The notes beneath the pieces were generated by a model. The model was not told where the DNA came from. It was given only the letters and a program-made list of their open reading frames with translations, and made no database searches. DNA of 23,526 nt from Bacillota bacterium. GTDB lineage: Bacteria > Bacillota > Clostridia > Oscillospirales > Acutalibacteraceae. Shown piece after piece: positions 5,540 to 12,712 of this stretch; position 1 is the stretch's first letter, and each line of letters begins with the position of its first letter. A program made the position numbers and the translations under genes. The stretch is taken from the NCBI GenBank assembly GCA_023417635.1, contig JAEZFF010000043.1:1-23526 (forward strand). Direction: 5' to 3'.

Positions 5540-7615
5540 ATGGAAAAATATGAAGCAGACAAGATCCTGAACATAGCCCTTGCAGGCCATGGCGGTGCCG
5601 GAAAAACGAGCCTTACCGAGGCAATGCTTTATCTTTCCGGAGCTTCCGACCGGCTTGGCAAAGTAGGCGATGGTAGCACCGTAACGGATTATGACCCGGA
5701 AGAAATACGGCGCAGGTCATCCGTCAGCGCGGCGATGGCCCCCATCGAGTGGAAAGGATGTAAGCTTAATTTGCTGGATTCGCCCGGCCTCTTTGACTTT
5801 GCGGGCGGTCTGCGTGAAGCGGTTCGCGCGGCGGATTCCGTCCTGATTACCATTTCCGGCAAAGATGGAGTGTGCGTCGGAACCGAAAAGGCTGCTGCCG
5901 CCGCTGATGCGCGCGGGCTCTCCAAAATCTTTTTTGTAAACGGCCTGTGCGATGAGGGCGCAGATTTTTACAAAGTCTTCGAAAATCTGAAAGCAACCTT
6001 CGGTCCGGCTATCTGCCCGGTCGTCGTGCCGTATATCCGCGACGGAAAAGCGAACATTTATGTAAATATGCTTGAATTCAAAGCATACGAGTACCACGAC
6101 GGCAAAGCCAAAGAAGTGACAATGCCGGATATGGGTGATCGCCTGAACGGCTTGCGCACCGCTATCTACGAAGCTGTTGCCGAAACGGATGACGCCATGT
6201 TTGAAAAATATTTTTCCGGCGGAAAATTTACCCCGGAAGAGGTGATTGTCGGTATCAGCAGCGGCGTGAAAGCCGGAACCGTTTCTCCGGTTTTCTGCGG
6301 CGACGCCCTCCTGCTGAATGGGATTGACCAGCTTTTGAACGGCCTTACCTGGCTTGCTCCAAGCGCAAAAAGCAAGGCGGGCGAGATTGGCGAAGACGAA
6401 AACGGCGACCCGCTTGAAATTGACGTTGATGCAGACGCCCAGCCCGTAGTCGTGGTGTTTAAGACTGTAGCAGACCCGTTCATCGGAAAGCTTTCTTACC
6501 TGAAAGTCATCGCCGGCCGGGTTTCCAGCGAGAGCCAGCTGGTCGATATGCGCACGGGCGAAGCGGTGCGTATTGGCAAAACGCTCACGATGCGCGGGAA
6601 AAAGCAGATTGATGTTCCGTATATCGGCGCGGGGGATATAGGTGTGGTTCCGAAGCTGCAGAACGTGAAGACGGGCGACACTCTCTGTTCCGCTTTGCGG
6701 AAGGTGAAGCTGGATGGCGTGGATTACCCGAAGCCGTGCCTCACCATGGCGGTGATGCCCAAAAACAAAGGGGAAGAAGATAAGGCGGCACAGGGGATTC
6801 TGCGGCTCGCGGAAGAAGACCCGACCATCCGTTTCTGCACCAATCACGAAACACACCAGATGCTCCTTTCCGGTTTGGGTGAGCAGCATTTGGAGGTCGT
6901 AGCCGCGCGCCTGAAAAAGAAATTCGGTGTCGAAATTCTTTTAAAAGAACCGCGCGTCGCTTACCGTGAGACCATCCGCAAAAAAGTGCAGGTCCAAGGC
7001 AGGTATAAAAAGCAAACCGGCGGCCACGGTCAGTATGGCGACGTCTGGATTGAGTTTGAGCCCTGCACCAGCGAAAACTTAGAGTTCGGTGAGCGGGTAG
7101 TCGGCGGCGCCGTGCCAAAGAACTTCTTCCCAGCCGTGGAAAAGGGCCTGCGTGAAAGCGCTGAAAAAGGGCCGCTTGCCGGGTACCCTGTCGTTGGCCT
7201 GCGTGCCACGCTGTACGATGGCTCCTACCACCCCGTGGATTCTTCGGAGATGTCATTTAAGATGGCGGCCGCACTGGCCTATAAAAACGGGATGCCTCAG
7301 GCCGACCCGGTTTTGCTGGAGCCGATTGGCTTGCTGAAATGCACGGTGCCGGACACCTGCATGGGCGATGTACTGGGTGAGATTAATAAACGCCGCGGGC
7401 GTGTGCTCGGCATGGAGCCAGCGAAGGAAGGCTGCCAGACGGTGGAAGCGGAAGCCCCGGAGGCCGTGATGCATAATTTCAGCACGTTCCTGCGTCAGGC
7501 CACGCAGGGCAGGGGAAACTTTACGTTCCAGTTTTCCCGCTATGAGGAAACTCCGCCGCAGGCCGCGCAGAAAGTCATAGAAACCGCAAAGGAATCCGCA
7601 GAAAACGAAATATGA
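5540..7615 (+). CDS. Elongation factor G-like GTPase homologue with degenerate G motifs
   Basis: A 691-residue homologue of EF-G, of the clostridial 'EF-G-like' (FusA2-type) branch and not the main translocase. All five EF-G domains are present: G (about 8-280), II (about 300-390), III (about 400-475, LSGLGEQHLEV), IV (about 480-600, tip GGHGQYGDV) and V (about 595-670, EPIGLLKCTVPDTCMGDVLGEI). The P-loop GHGGAGKT (16-23) is intact. Other motifs are eroded. G3 reads DSPGLFDF, so the catalytic histidine of DTPGHVDF is leucine at 84 (tyrosine is what I recall in relatives). The NKxD guanine-recognition motif reads NGLC (134-137), with both Lys and Asp lost. The G5 serine of CGSA is Asp255. Switch I lacks RGITI. 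Nucleotide use is therefore doubtful. An AAAGGAG site precedes the ATG, and a DUF4830 gene follows 65 bases downstream. The cellular role of this branch is not established to my knowledge. Confidence 0.88.
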   Translation: MEKYEADKILNIALAGHGGAGKTSLTEAMLYLSGASDRLGKVGDGSTVTDYDPEEIRRRSSVSAAMAPIEWKGCKLNLLDSPGLFDFAGGLREAVRAADSVLITISGKDGVCVGTEKAAAAADARGLSKIFFVNGLCDEGADFYKVFENLKATFGPAICPVVVPYIRDGKANIYVNMLEFKAYEYHDGKAKEVTMPDMGDRLNGLRTAIYEAVAETDDAMFEKYFSGGKFTPEEVIVGISSGVKAGTVSPVFCGDALLLNGIDQLLNGLTWLAPSAKSKAGEIGEDENGDPLEIDVDADAQPVVVVFKTVADPFIGKLSYLKVIAGRVSSESQLVDMRTGEAVRIGKTLTMRGKKQIDVPYIGAGDIGVVPKLQNVKTGDTLCSALRKVKLDGVDYPKPCLTMAVMPKNKGEEDKAAQGILRLAEEDPTIRFCTNHETHQMLLSGLGEQHLEVVAARLKKKFGVEILLKEPRVAYRETIRKKVQVQGRYKKQTGGHGQYGDVWIEFEPCTSENLEFGERVVGGAVPKNFFPAVEKGLRESAEKGPLAGYPVVGLRATLYDGSYHPVDSSEMSFKMAAALAYKNGMPQADPVLLEPIGLLKCTVPDTCMGDVLGEINKRRGRVLGMEPAKEGCQTVEAEAPEAVMHNFSTFLRQATQGRGNFTFQFSRYEETPPQAAQKVIETAKESAENEI

Positions 7616-7622
7616 ATGATTG

Positions 7623-7676
7623 CCGCCCCTTTGGCATATCTATTCGTTGAAGGAATGGATTTTGCTGAGGGGGCGG
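7623..7676 (+). promoter_or_regulatory. Possible hairpin masking the ribosome site of the DUF4830 gene
   Basis: CCGCCCC (7623-7629), just after the EF-G-like stop codon, is perfectly complementary to GGGGCGG (7670-7676), which overlaps the GAGGGG ribosome site of the next gene. Ribosomes finishing the upstream gene would cover the first arm, so this could couple translation of the two genes. The loop is about 40 bases; the pairing is all G-C but unproven. Confidence 0.35.
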
Positions 7677-7680
7677 AGTT

Positions 7681-8319
7681 ATGTTTGTACTATCTTTCCG
7701 GCGCAGCCGCAAAAAAACAATCGTAGTTTTGGCCGTGCTGCTTGTGGCGGTCACGCTAATTGGGATCTTTGTGTGCCGGAACAATGCACAGCCGGAAGCG
7801 GTCAGTTCCGGAAAAAAGTATGCCCTTTCCGCCGCAGACAACAACGCGCGCGTTGCGTTTTTCCAACAGTTCGGCTGGAAGGTTGACCCCGAGCCGATTG
7901 ACACGGGCGATGTTACCATCCCGGAAAAATTTGACGATGTATACGTCGCATACAATAACATACAAAAAGAGCAAGGGCTTGACCTGCAGCCTTACGCAGG
8001 CAAAACGGTCCGGCAATGGATTTATGCCGTTACGAATTACCCGAACCAGGAAGCAATGCGCGGAACGCTGCTTGTGTGCGATGGGCGGGTGATTGGCGGC
8101 GACCTCTGTACCCCGGCACTTGACGGTTTCATGACCGGCTTTGACGGGCAGAAGGATGACAATAAGACGAACTGCGATGCCCCGTTTGAGCCTGCGCGGA
8201 ACAGCATGGGCGCACTCACGGCATTTTCGCCTTCTTCCACGCCAAAAACTTCCTCCGCAGTGGAAGCGAAGAAGCCGGCTTCCTCAAATATTCCGGCAAA
8301 TGCCTGGCCTACCGATTGA
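7681..8319 (+). CDS. DUF4830 domain protein, membrane-anchored
   Basis: A 212-residue protein. A short basic N-terminus (FRRSRKK) is followed by one hydrophobic segment (about 12-32), so it should be anchored in the membrane with the rest outside, or be a lipoprotein-like exported protein without a lipobox. The region of about 55-155 matches what I know of DUF4830 in Clostridia: RVAFFQQFGWKVDPEP, an IPEKFDDVY stretch, LDLQPYAGKTV, and LLVCDGRVIGGD. The C-terminal 50 residues are Ser/Ala/Pro-rich and probably disordered. DUF4830 has no function known to me. A GAGGGGG-type ribosome site lies about 7 bases upstream, and there is no promoter in the 65-base gap after the EF-G-like gene, so the two are likely one transcript. 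No clear terminator follows; CTTCTTAGAAG near 8326 is weak. Confidence 0.85.
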   Translation: MFVLSFRRSRKKTIVVLAVLLVAVTLIGIFVCRNNAQPEAVSSGKKYALSAADNNARVAFFQQFGWKVDPEPIDTGDVTIPEKFDDVYVAYNNIQKEQGLDLQPYAGKTVRQWIYAVTNYPNQEAMRGTLLVCDGRVIGGDLCTPALDGFMTGFDGQKDDNKTNCDAPFEPARNSMGALTAFSPSSTPKTSSAVEAKKPASSNIPANAWPTD

Positions 8320-8446
8320 TTCGCTTCTTAGAAGAATAAAAAACAGGGTAGAAAAGAACCAATTTCATGGGCGGCAAAACGATGAATCCTATTTATGCCT
8401 GCAAAGAATTTTTATAAAGCCGGGAATCGCGTTCGATGGATGGAGG

Positions 8447-8455
8447 TGCTATAAT
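8447..8455 (+). promoter_or_regulatory. Extended -10 promoter of the pseudouridine synthase gene
   Basis: TGC followed by a perfect TATAAT (8450-8455) forms an extended -10; no good -35 is visible. Transcription would begin near 8462, about 29 bases before the ATG. The same bases could be read as GGAGG plus an ATG at 8454 for an 18-residue peptide overlapping the next start; the promoter reading is simpler. Confidence 0.5.
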
Positions 8456-8490
8456 GAAGAAAACTCTTTGCAGAATGGAAAGGAAAACCA

Positions 8491-9201
8491 ATGCAGAAAG
8501 AAAGACTTGATAAAATCCTTGCTTCCCAAAATATTGGAACACGGCGTGAAGTGAGCCGTATCATCCGCGCGGGCCGTGTCTCCGTCGGCGGGGAACCCGT
8601 ATGCCGCCCCGATTTTAAGGCGGACTTTAAAACCAGTGAGATTCGGCTGGATGGCCGCTTGCTTACGGTAAAAAAGCATCTGTACCTGATGATGAATAAG
8701 CCGGGCGGTGTGCTTTCCGCTTCGCGCGCCCCTACAGCGCGCACAGTAGTAGACCTGCTTCCGTCCGAGTGGCAGCGCCGGGGCATTTTCCCTGCCGGCC
8801 GGCTGGACAAGGATACCGAAGGCCTGCTTATTTTAACGGATGACGGCGCATTTGCTCACCGGATGCTCGCCCCGAAGAGCCATGTGACAAAATGGTACGA
8901 AGCAAGCCTTGAAAAACCTGTTTCCGCGGAAGACCGCGAGGCTTTCCGCTGCGGGGTGCAGCTTTCCGATATGACGTGCCTCCCGGCAGAACTGGAACCG
9001 CTTGAGGCAAACGGCCCTGCCGCTCTGGTAAAACTGCACGAAGGGAAGTTCCACCAGGTAAAACGGATGTTTCTTGCGCGGGGAAACTGCGTTACCGCAC
9101 TGCGGCGGGTGCGCATTGGCAGCTTGCCACTGGATGCAAAGCTTGCTCCCGGCGAAGCACGGGAACTTACCGCGGATGAAATCGTTGCGGTTTTCGGTTG
9201 A
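8491..9201 (+). CDS. rsuA: Pseudouridine synthase, RsuA/RluB/E/F family
   Basis: A 236-residue RNA pseudouridine synthase. An N-terminal S4 RNA-binding domain (about 2-60, ERLDKILASQNIGTRREVSRII) precedes the catalytic domain. The catalytic aspartate is in the signature GRLDKDTEGLLILTDDG (about 107-123), and MNKPGGVLSA is the usual second motif. Length and domain order match 16S rRNA U516 synthase RsuA and its Gram-positive relatives; which uridine is modified cannot be told from sequence alone. The start is the ATG at 8491 with GGAAAGG upstream, and the S4 domain begins immediately. An extended -10 promoter lies 36 bases before it. The AT-rich tract after the stop (9202-9300) has no GC-rich terminator, only an AT-rich inverted repeat ATTGAATT/AATTCAAT at 9234-9262. 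Confidence 0.9.
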   Translation: MQKERLDKILASQNIGTRREVSRIIRAGRVSVGGEPVCRPDFKADFKTSEIRLDGRLLTVKKHLYLMMNKPGGVLSASRAPTARTVVDLLPSEWQRRGIFPAGRLDKDTEGLLILTDDGAFAHRMLAPKSHVTKWYEASLEKPVSAEDREAFRCGVQLSDMTCLPAELEPLEANGPAALVKLHEGKFHQVKRMFLARGNCVTALRRVRIGSLPLDAKLAPGEARELTADEIVAVFG

Positions 9202-9316
9202 ATTTATTTAGAAATATTAAACTAAAATTGTAAATTGAATTTGTGTTTTATCAGAATTCAATAAAGTCATTCAGTAAAATTTGGGTAAAAAGAGTCTGTT
9301 CTTTCGCGGAAACTTC

Positions 9317-9325
9317 TGCTATGAT
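9317..9325 (+). promoter_or_regulatory. Extended -10 promoter of the sugar ABC ATPase gene
   Basis: TGC plus TATGAT (9320-9325) form an extended -10 with no good -35. Immediately upstream, GCGGAAACTTCTGC (9306-9319) is a nearly perfect 14-base dyad that would lie in the spacer, a possible operator. It is not a match to the catabolite-control cre consensus. Confidence 0.5.
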
Positions 9326-9411
9326 TAGCTTGCATAGTAGTGGAAGTAGAAAAAAACTTCTTATTGTTATTCTTTAAGAAATTATATCAATGGATTGTCA
9401 GGAGGCTTATT

Positions 9412-10524
9412 ATGGCAAGCGTAACACTAAAAAATGTCTATAAGGTATACAGCGGCGGCGTAACTGCTGTGTCGGATTTCAGCCTTGAAATTGCGGACAA
9501 AGAATTTGTAATTTTGGTTGGACCTTCCGGCTGCGGTAAGTCTACGACCCTCAGAATGATTGCAGGCTTGGAAGAAATCACAAAGGGTGAACTTTATATA
9601 GGCGATACCCTGGCAAACGATATTGCGCCAAAAGACCGCGATATTGCAATGGTGTTCCAGAACTACGCCCTGTACCCGCATATGACGGTTTTTGACAACA
9701 TGGCGTTTGGCCTGAAGCTGCGAAAGGTTCCGAAGGACGAAATCAAGCGCCGGGTTGATGAAGCGGCAAAGATCCTTGACATTTCTCATCTGCTTGACCG
9801 GAAGCCGAAGGCTCTTTCCGGTGGCCAGAGGCAGCGTGTTGCCCTGGGACGCGCGATTGTTCGTAACCCGAAGGTCTTCCTTTTGGATGAACCGCTTTCT
9901 AACTTGGACGCAAAACTGCGTGCACAGATGAGGACGGAAATCTCCAAACTGCACCAGCGCCTGGGCACAACGTTCATTTACGTTACGCATGACCAGACCG
10001 AAGCTATGACGATGGGTGACCGCATTGTTGTTATGAAGGATGGCTTCATTCAGCAGGTCGACACACCGCAGAACCTGTACGACCTGCCGGTCAATGAATT
10101 TGTTGCCGGATTCATGGGCTCGCCGCAGATGAACTTCCTGGAAGGCACCCTTAATAAAGACGGTGAAGACTTTATTTTCCACTTTGGCCAGTATGGAATT
10201 AAGATTCCGAAAGAAAAGAACAAGGACAATGTTTTGAGCAACTATGCAGGCAAAGGCGTTGTGCTTGGGATTCGCCCGGAGCATGTTCACGATGAGCCGG
10301 AATTCCTGGCAAAAGCAACAGACGGTGTTGTTGAAGCAGATGTTGAGGTCACTGAGCTTATGGGTGCAGAAACTTACCTGTACCTTACCTGCGAAGGCTC
10401 TCAGATTACTGCCCGCGTTGACCCGACTTCTACAGCAAAAACAGGCGACCGTATTAAGATTGCTTTTGAGCTTTCGAAGCTGCATTTGTTTGACAAGGAA
10501 ACCGAAAAGACAATCCTGAACTAA
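9412..10524 (+). CDS. ugpC: Sugar ABC transporter ATPase, MsmX/MsmK/UgpC type
   Basis: A 370-residue ATPase of the CUT1 carbohydrate-importer class. Visible motifs: Walker A GPSGCGKST (37-45), Q-loop Q83 (VFQNYALYPHM), signature LSGGQ (135-139), Walker B VFLLDE (155-160), H-loop H193 (VTHDQTEAMT), then a C-terminal OB/TOBE regulatory domain (about 240-370). A perfect AGGAGG (9400-9405) sits 6 bases before the ATG, which rules out the longer GTG start at 9340. The gene stands alone: no permease or binding protein is next to it, and it has its own promoter and terminator. In Firmicutes such orphan ATPases (MsmX, MsmK) energise several sugar importers encoded elsewhere; that role is inferred here. 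The glucan-degrading genes 6 kb away make maltodextrin import a reasonable guess. Confidence 0.93.
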   Translation: MASVTLKNVYKVYSGGVTAVSDFSLEIADKEFVILVGPSGCGKSTTLRMIAGLEEITKGELYIGDTLANDIAPKDRDIAMVFQNYALYPHMTVFDNMAFGLKLRKVPKDEIKRRVDEAAKILDISHLLDRKPKALSGGQRQRVALGRAIVRNPKVFLLDEPLSNLDAKLRAQMRTEISKLHQRLGTTFIYVTHDQTEAMTMGDRIVVMKDGFIQQVDTPQNLYDLPVNEFVAGFMGSPQMNFLEGTLNKDGEDFIFHFGQYGIKIPKEKNKDNVLSNYAGKGVVLGIRPEHVHDEPEFLAKATDGVVEADVEVTELMGAETYLYLTCEGSQITARVDPTSTAKTGDRIKIAFELSKLHLFDKETEKTILN

Positions 10525-10548
10525 TTCGCTGAAAATTAAATTTATTGT

Positions 10549-10582
10549 ATGCCCCGTGCCGGAAAGCATGGGGCATATTTTT
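10549..10582 (+). terminator. Rho-independent terminator of the ABC ATPase gene
   Basis: An 11-base-pair stem ATGCCCCGTGC / GCATGGGGCAT (one G-T pair) with loop CGGAAA is followed by ATTTTTAT. It lies 25 bases after the stop codon. Confidence 0.88.
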
Positions 10583-10590
10583 ATGGTGAA

Positions 10591-10625
10591 GAATAAAAAA
10601 GTGCCGGCAGAATTTCTGCCGACAC
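10591..10625 (-). terminator. Rho-independent terminator of mreB and the zapA-mreB cluster
   Basis: Read on the minus strand: GTGTCGGCAG, loop AAATT, CTGCCGGCAC, then TTTTTTATTC. It follows the mreB stop codon by about 25 bases and stands back to back with the plus-strand terminator of the ABC gene, closing two convergent transcripts. Confidence 0.9.
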
Positions 10626-10649
10626 AAAACATCGAAGGGGGAAAATATT

Positions 10650-11681
10650 TTATTTGCGGGACTTTTGTGCATCCCGGTTTGCTTTATAGTAAGAAGCAGG
10701 CATATTGACATCCAGCTGTTTGCCGGTGCCGTTTACAACGCAGTCAAGCGGATTGTCAGCTACATGAACCGGCATACCGGTTTCCTGCTCGACCAGCTTA
10801 TCGAGGCCGCGAAGAAGCGCGCCGCCGCCTGTCAGCATGATACCGTGGTCAATAATATCGGCGGAAAGTTCCGGCGGAGTTTTTTCAAGCGTGCTTTTAA
10901 TTGCGTCAATAATCAGGCTGAGCGAATCGCTGAGGGCTTCACGGACTTCCTGAGCAGAGATACTGACGTCTTTCGGAAGGCCGTCAACGAGGTTGCGGCC
11001 CTTGATTTCAACAGAAGCATCCTCATTTTCTTCCGTTGGGTAAGCAGAGCCGATTTTAATTTTAATGTCTTCTGCAGTACGTTCACCAATCAGCAGGTTG
11101 TACTTCTTTTTTACATAGGAAATAATGGCCTCATCGAATTTGTCACCTGCGCAGCGTACGGAAACCGATGTGACAATGTCACCCAGCGAAATCACAGCTA
11201 CTTCTGCCGTGCCGCCGCCGATGTCCACAACCATGCTTCCGGTTGGCTCGTTTACCGGCAGACCGGCACCAATCGCCGCTGCCATCGGCTCTTCCACCAA
11301 TTCTACATTGCTGGCGCCTGCCTGGCGCGCAGCATCTTCCACCGCACGGCGCTCAACTTCTGTTACGCCGGAAGGAATGCAGATAATGATATGCGGCTTT
11401 GAAAAAGAAGTGGATTTTACCGCCTGCTTAATGAAATGCTTCAGCATGGTGGCCGTGATGTCAAAGTCAGCAATAACGCCGTCTTTCATGGGGCGCACCG
11501 CTACAATGGAACCCGGTGTACGGCCAATCATTTCTTTGGCGTGTTTGCCAACAGCAAGCACGGTGTCGGTGCGTACATCAACCGCAACAACAGAAGGCTC
11601 ACGCATTACAATGCCCTTGCCTTTCATATAAACCAGAGTGTTGGCTGTGCCGAGGTCAATGCCTATATCTTTTGAAAACAT
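10650..11681 (-). CDS. mreB: Rod-shape determining actin-like protein MreB
   Basis: A 343-residue actin homologue that polymerises on the inner face of the membrane and guides lateral wall synthesis. The ATP-binding motifs are clear: phosphate-1 DLGTANT (9-15), phosphate-2 DIGGGTAE (153-160) and the adenosine motif GIMLTGGGALLRGLD near the C-terminus; GERTAEDIKIKIGSA and STLEKTPPELSADI are family hallmarks. The sequence is closer to MreB than to Mbl by eye (REPSVVA, PSGVTEVERRAV, EEPMAAAIGAGLPV). It has its own promoter at 11757-11785. The ribosome site AAAGGGG is a rather long 12 bases before the ATG. Unlike the common order maf-radC-mreB-mreC-mreD, radC is absent between maf and mreB, and a terminator replaces mreC/mreD. 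Confidence 0.96.
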   Translation of the reverse strand: MFSKDIGIDLGTANTLVYMKGKGIVMREPSVVAVDVRTDTVLAVGKHAKEMIGRTPGSIVAVRPMKDGVIADFDITATMLKHFIKQAVKSTSFSKPHIIICIPSGVTEVERRAVEDAARQAGASNVELVEEPMAAAIGAGLPVNEPTGSMVVDIGGGTAEVAVISLGDIVTSVSVRCAGDKFDEAIISYVKKKYNLLIGERTAEDIKIKIGSAYPTEENEDASVEIKGRNLVDGLPKDVSISAQEVREALSDSLSLIIDAIKSTLEKTPPELSADIIDHGIMLTGGGALLRGLDKLVEQETGMPVHVADNPLDCVVNGTGKQLDVNMPASYYKANRDAQKSRK

Positions 11682-11756
11682 TAGTCTTTATTTCCCCTTT
11701 CCGGTCTTTTGTATCTAAAAAAACAAAATAACCGTCCACATAATTGCACTGCTCCT

Positions 11757-11785
11757 ATTATAACGCCTGTCGCACAGATACTCAA
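11757..11785 (-). promoter_or_regulatory. Promoter of mreB
   Basis: On the minus strand TTGAGT (11780-11785) and a perfect TATAAT (11757-11762) are 17 bases apart. It lies in the 165-base gap between maf and mreB and gives a leader of about 70 bases. The same TTGAGT -35 occurs before the OGG gene. mreB can thus be made independently of the upstream cluster. Confidence 0.65.
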
Positions 11786-11846
11786 TAAAAAATTAGAGAT
11801 TTCCTTTTCCTTTTCAAGAAAAATTTTTCCTGTGCCTGCGAATTTG

Positions 11847-12416
11847 CTATTCCTGTGCTTTCTGAGCCTCAAGGCGGCGCAGCAGACGGCTGATTTTTGC
11901 AATAGGCAGCCCTACGACACTATAAAAATCACCGTTTACGCGTTTTACAAACAAAGCGCCGCGCCCTTGTATGCCGTAAGCGCCCGCTTTGTCTAGCGGC
12001 TCGCCGGAAGCCACATAGTCGTCTATTTCCTGCTGTGAAAGACGGTAAAATTCAACAGAGGTGACTTCATGTCCGCTCAGGAGTTTTTCGCCGCTGATGA
12101 TTGTATAGCCGGTGTAGACCTGATGGACATTGCCCGAAAGCAGTTTCAGCATGGCTGCGGCGTGCTCTTCATCTTTTGGTTTGCCTAAAATGCGGCCCTG
12201 TAAAACAACAATGGTGTCAGCAGCAAGAATGGTGTCGGTCGGATGCAGTTTGGCAATGGCTCTTGCCTTGCGGGAAGAAAGCTGTTCAACAATTTGCATG
12301 GGAGGAGTTCCGCGCAGAACGGTTTCACTGATTTCCGCAGGTTCCACGGTAAACTCAAAGCCTGCTCTTTCTAATAGTTCTTTTCTTCTTGGTGATGAAG
12401 ATGCAAGGTACAGCAT
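11847..12416 (-). CDS. maf: Maf-family nucleoside triphosphate pyrophosphatase
   Basis: A 189-residue house-cleaning enzyme that hydrolyses non-canonical or excess NTPs (dTTP/UTP in the YhdE branch) to the monophosphate plus pyrophosphate. The N-terminal signature ASSSPRRKELL (5-15), the metal/base motif AADTIV (65-70, Asp67) and GKPKDEEHA (78-86) are present, as is DKAGAYGIQG. The ATG follows the DUF4321 stop by 12 bases; the ribosome site is weak (TAGGGA), so translation may depend on coupling. Maf is commonly linked to mre and division genes in Firmicutes, as here. Confidence 0.95.
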   Translation of the reverse strand: MLYLASSSPRRKELLERAGFEFTVEPAEISETVLRGTPPMQIVEQLSSRKARAIAKLHPTDTILAADTIVVLQGRILGKPKDEEHAAAMLKLLSGNVHQVYTGYTIISGEKLLSGHEVTSVEFYRLSQQEIDDYVASGEPLDKAGAYGIQGRGALFVKRVNGDFYSVVGLPIAKISRLLRRLEAQKAQE

Positions 12417-12428
12417 GGTTAAAATTCC

Positions 12429-12695
12429 CTACCCTTTTCCTAAAATTTTTGTGTATGTAATAATTGCTGCAAGAAGCAAAATGGCCTGCGCAACGTTAAT
12501 GTCAATCATCATGCCAAACGTAAGCTGCAGCACGGAAAGATTGACCGTAACGGTGGAAACGCCAAACTTTGCGGCAATGGCCAGCCAAGAAAGAAAGCTG
12601 ATGCCTGTAACGGCTGTGCCGATTGCTTTGCCTAGAACGATGGCAAGAATAATCAGCATGAGAAAGGAAAGTGTTTTTATAATGCCCTTTTTCAC
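12429..12695 (-). CDS. DUF4321 small membrane protein
   Basis: An 88-residue hydrophobic protein with two to three membrane segments (about 8-28, 32-50 and 66-85). Its start, sequence and position directly before maf match the DUF4321 family of Clostridia (KTLSFLMLIILAIVLGKAIG). Function unknown. It sits 17 bases after dut and 12 bases before maf in the same direction, so it is surely co-transcribed; the lasting link to maf and mreB suggests an envelope or division role, which is inference. Confidence 0.87.
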   Translation of the reverse strand: MKKGIIKTLSFLMLIILAIVLGKAIGTAVTGISFLSWLAIAAKFGVSTVTVNLSVLQLTFGMMIDINVAQAILLLAAIITYTKILGKG

Positions 12696-12712
12696 GAAAA
12701 AATCACCTCTGC

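Noticed and set aside
5717..6889. A 390-codon minus-strand frame opposite the EF-G-like gene
   Set aside because: Antisense shadow; the plus-strand protein has clear EF-G domains throughout.
9340..9411. A GTG start giving 24 more residues on the ABC ATPase
   Set aside because: It lies 15 bases after the -10 box, and a perfect AGGAGG precedes the ATG at 9412, where the family N-terminus begins.
9427..10632. A 401-codon minus-strand frame opposite the ABC ATPase
   Set aside because: Antisense shadow of a well-supported gene; it also crosses both terminators.
11681..11902. A 73-codon minus-strand frame between maf and mreB
   Set aside because: It begins inside maf in another frame and covers the mreB promoter; there is no supporting signal.
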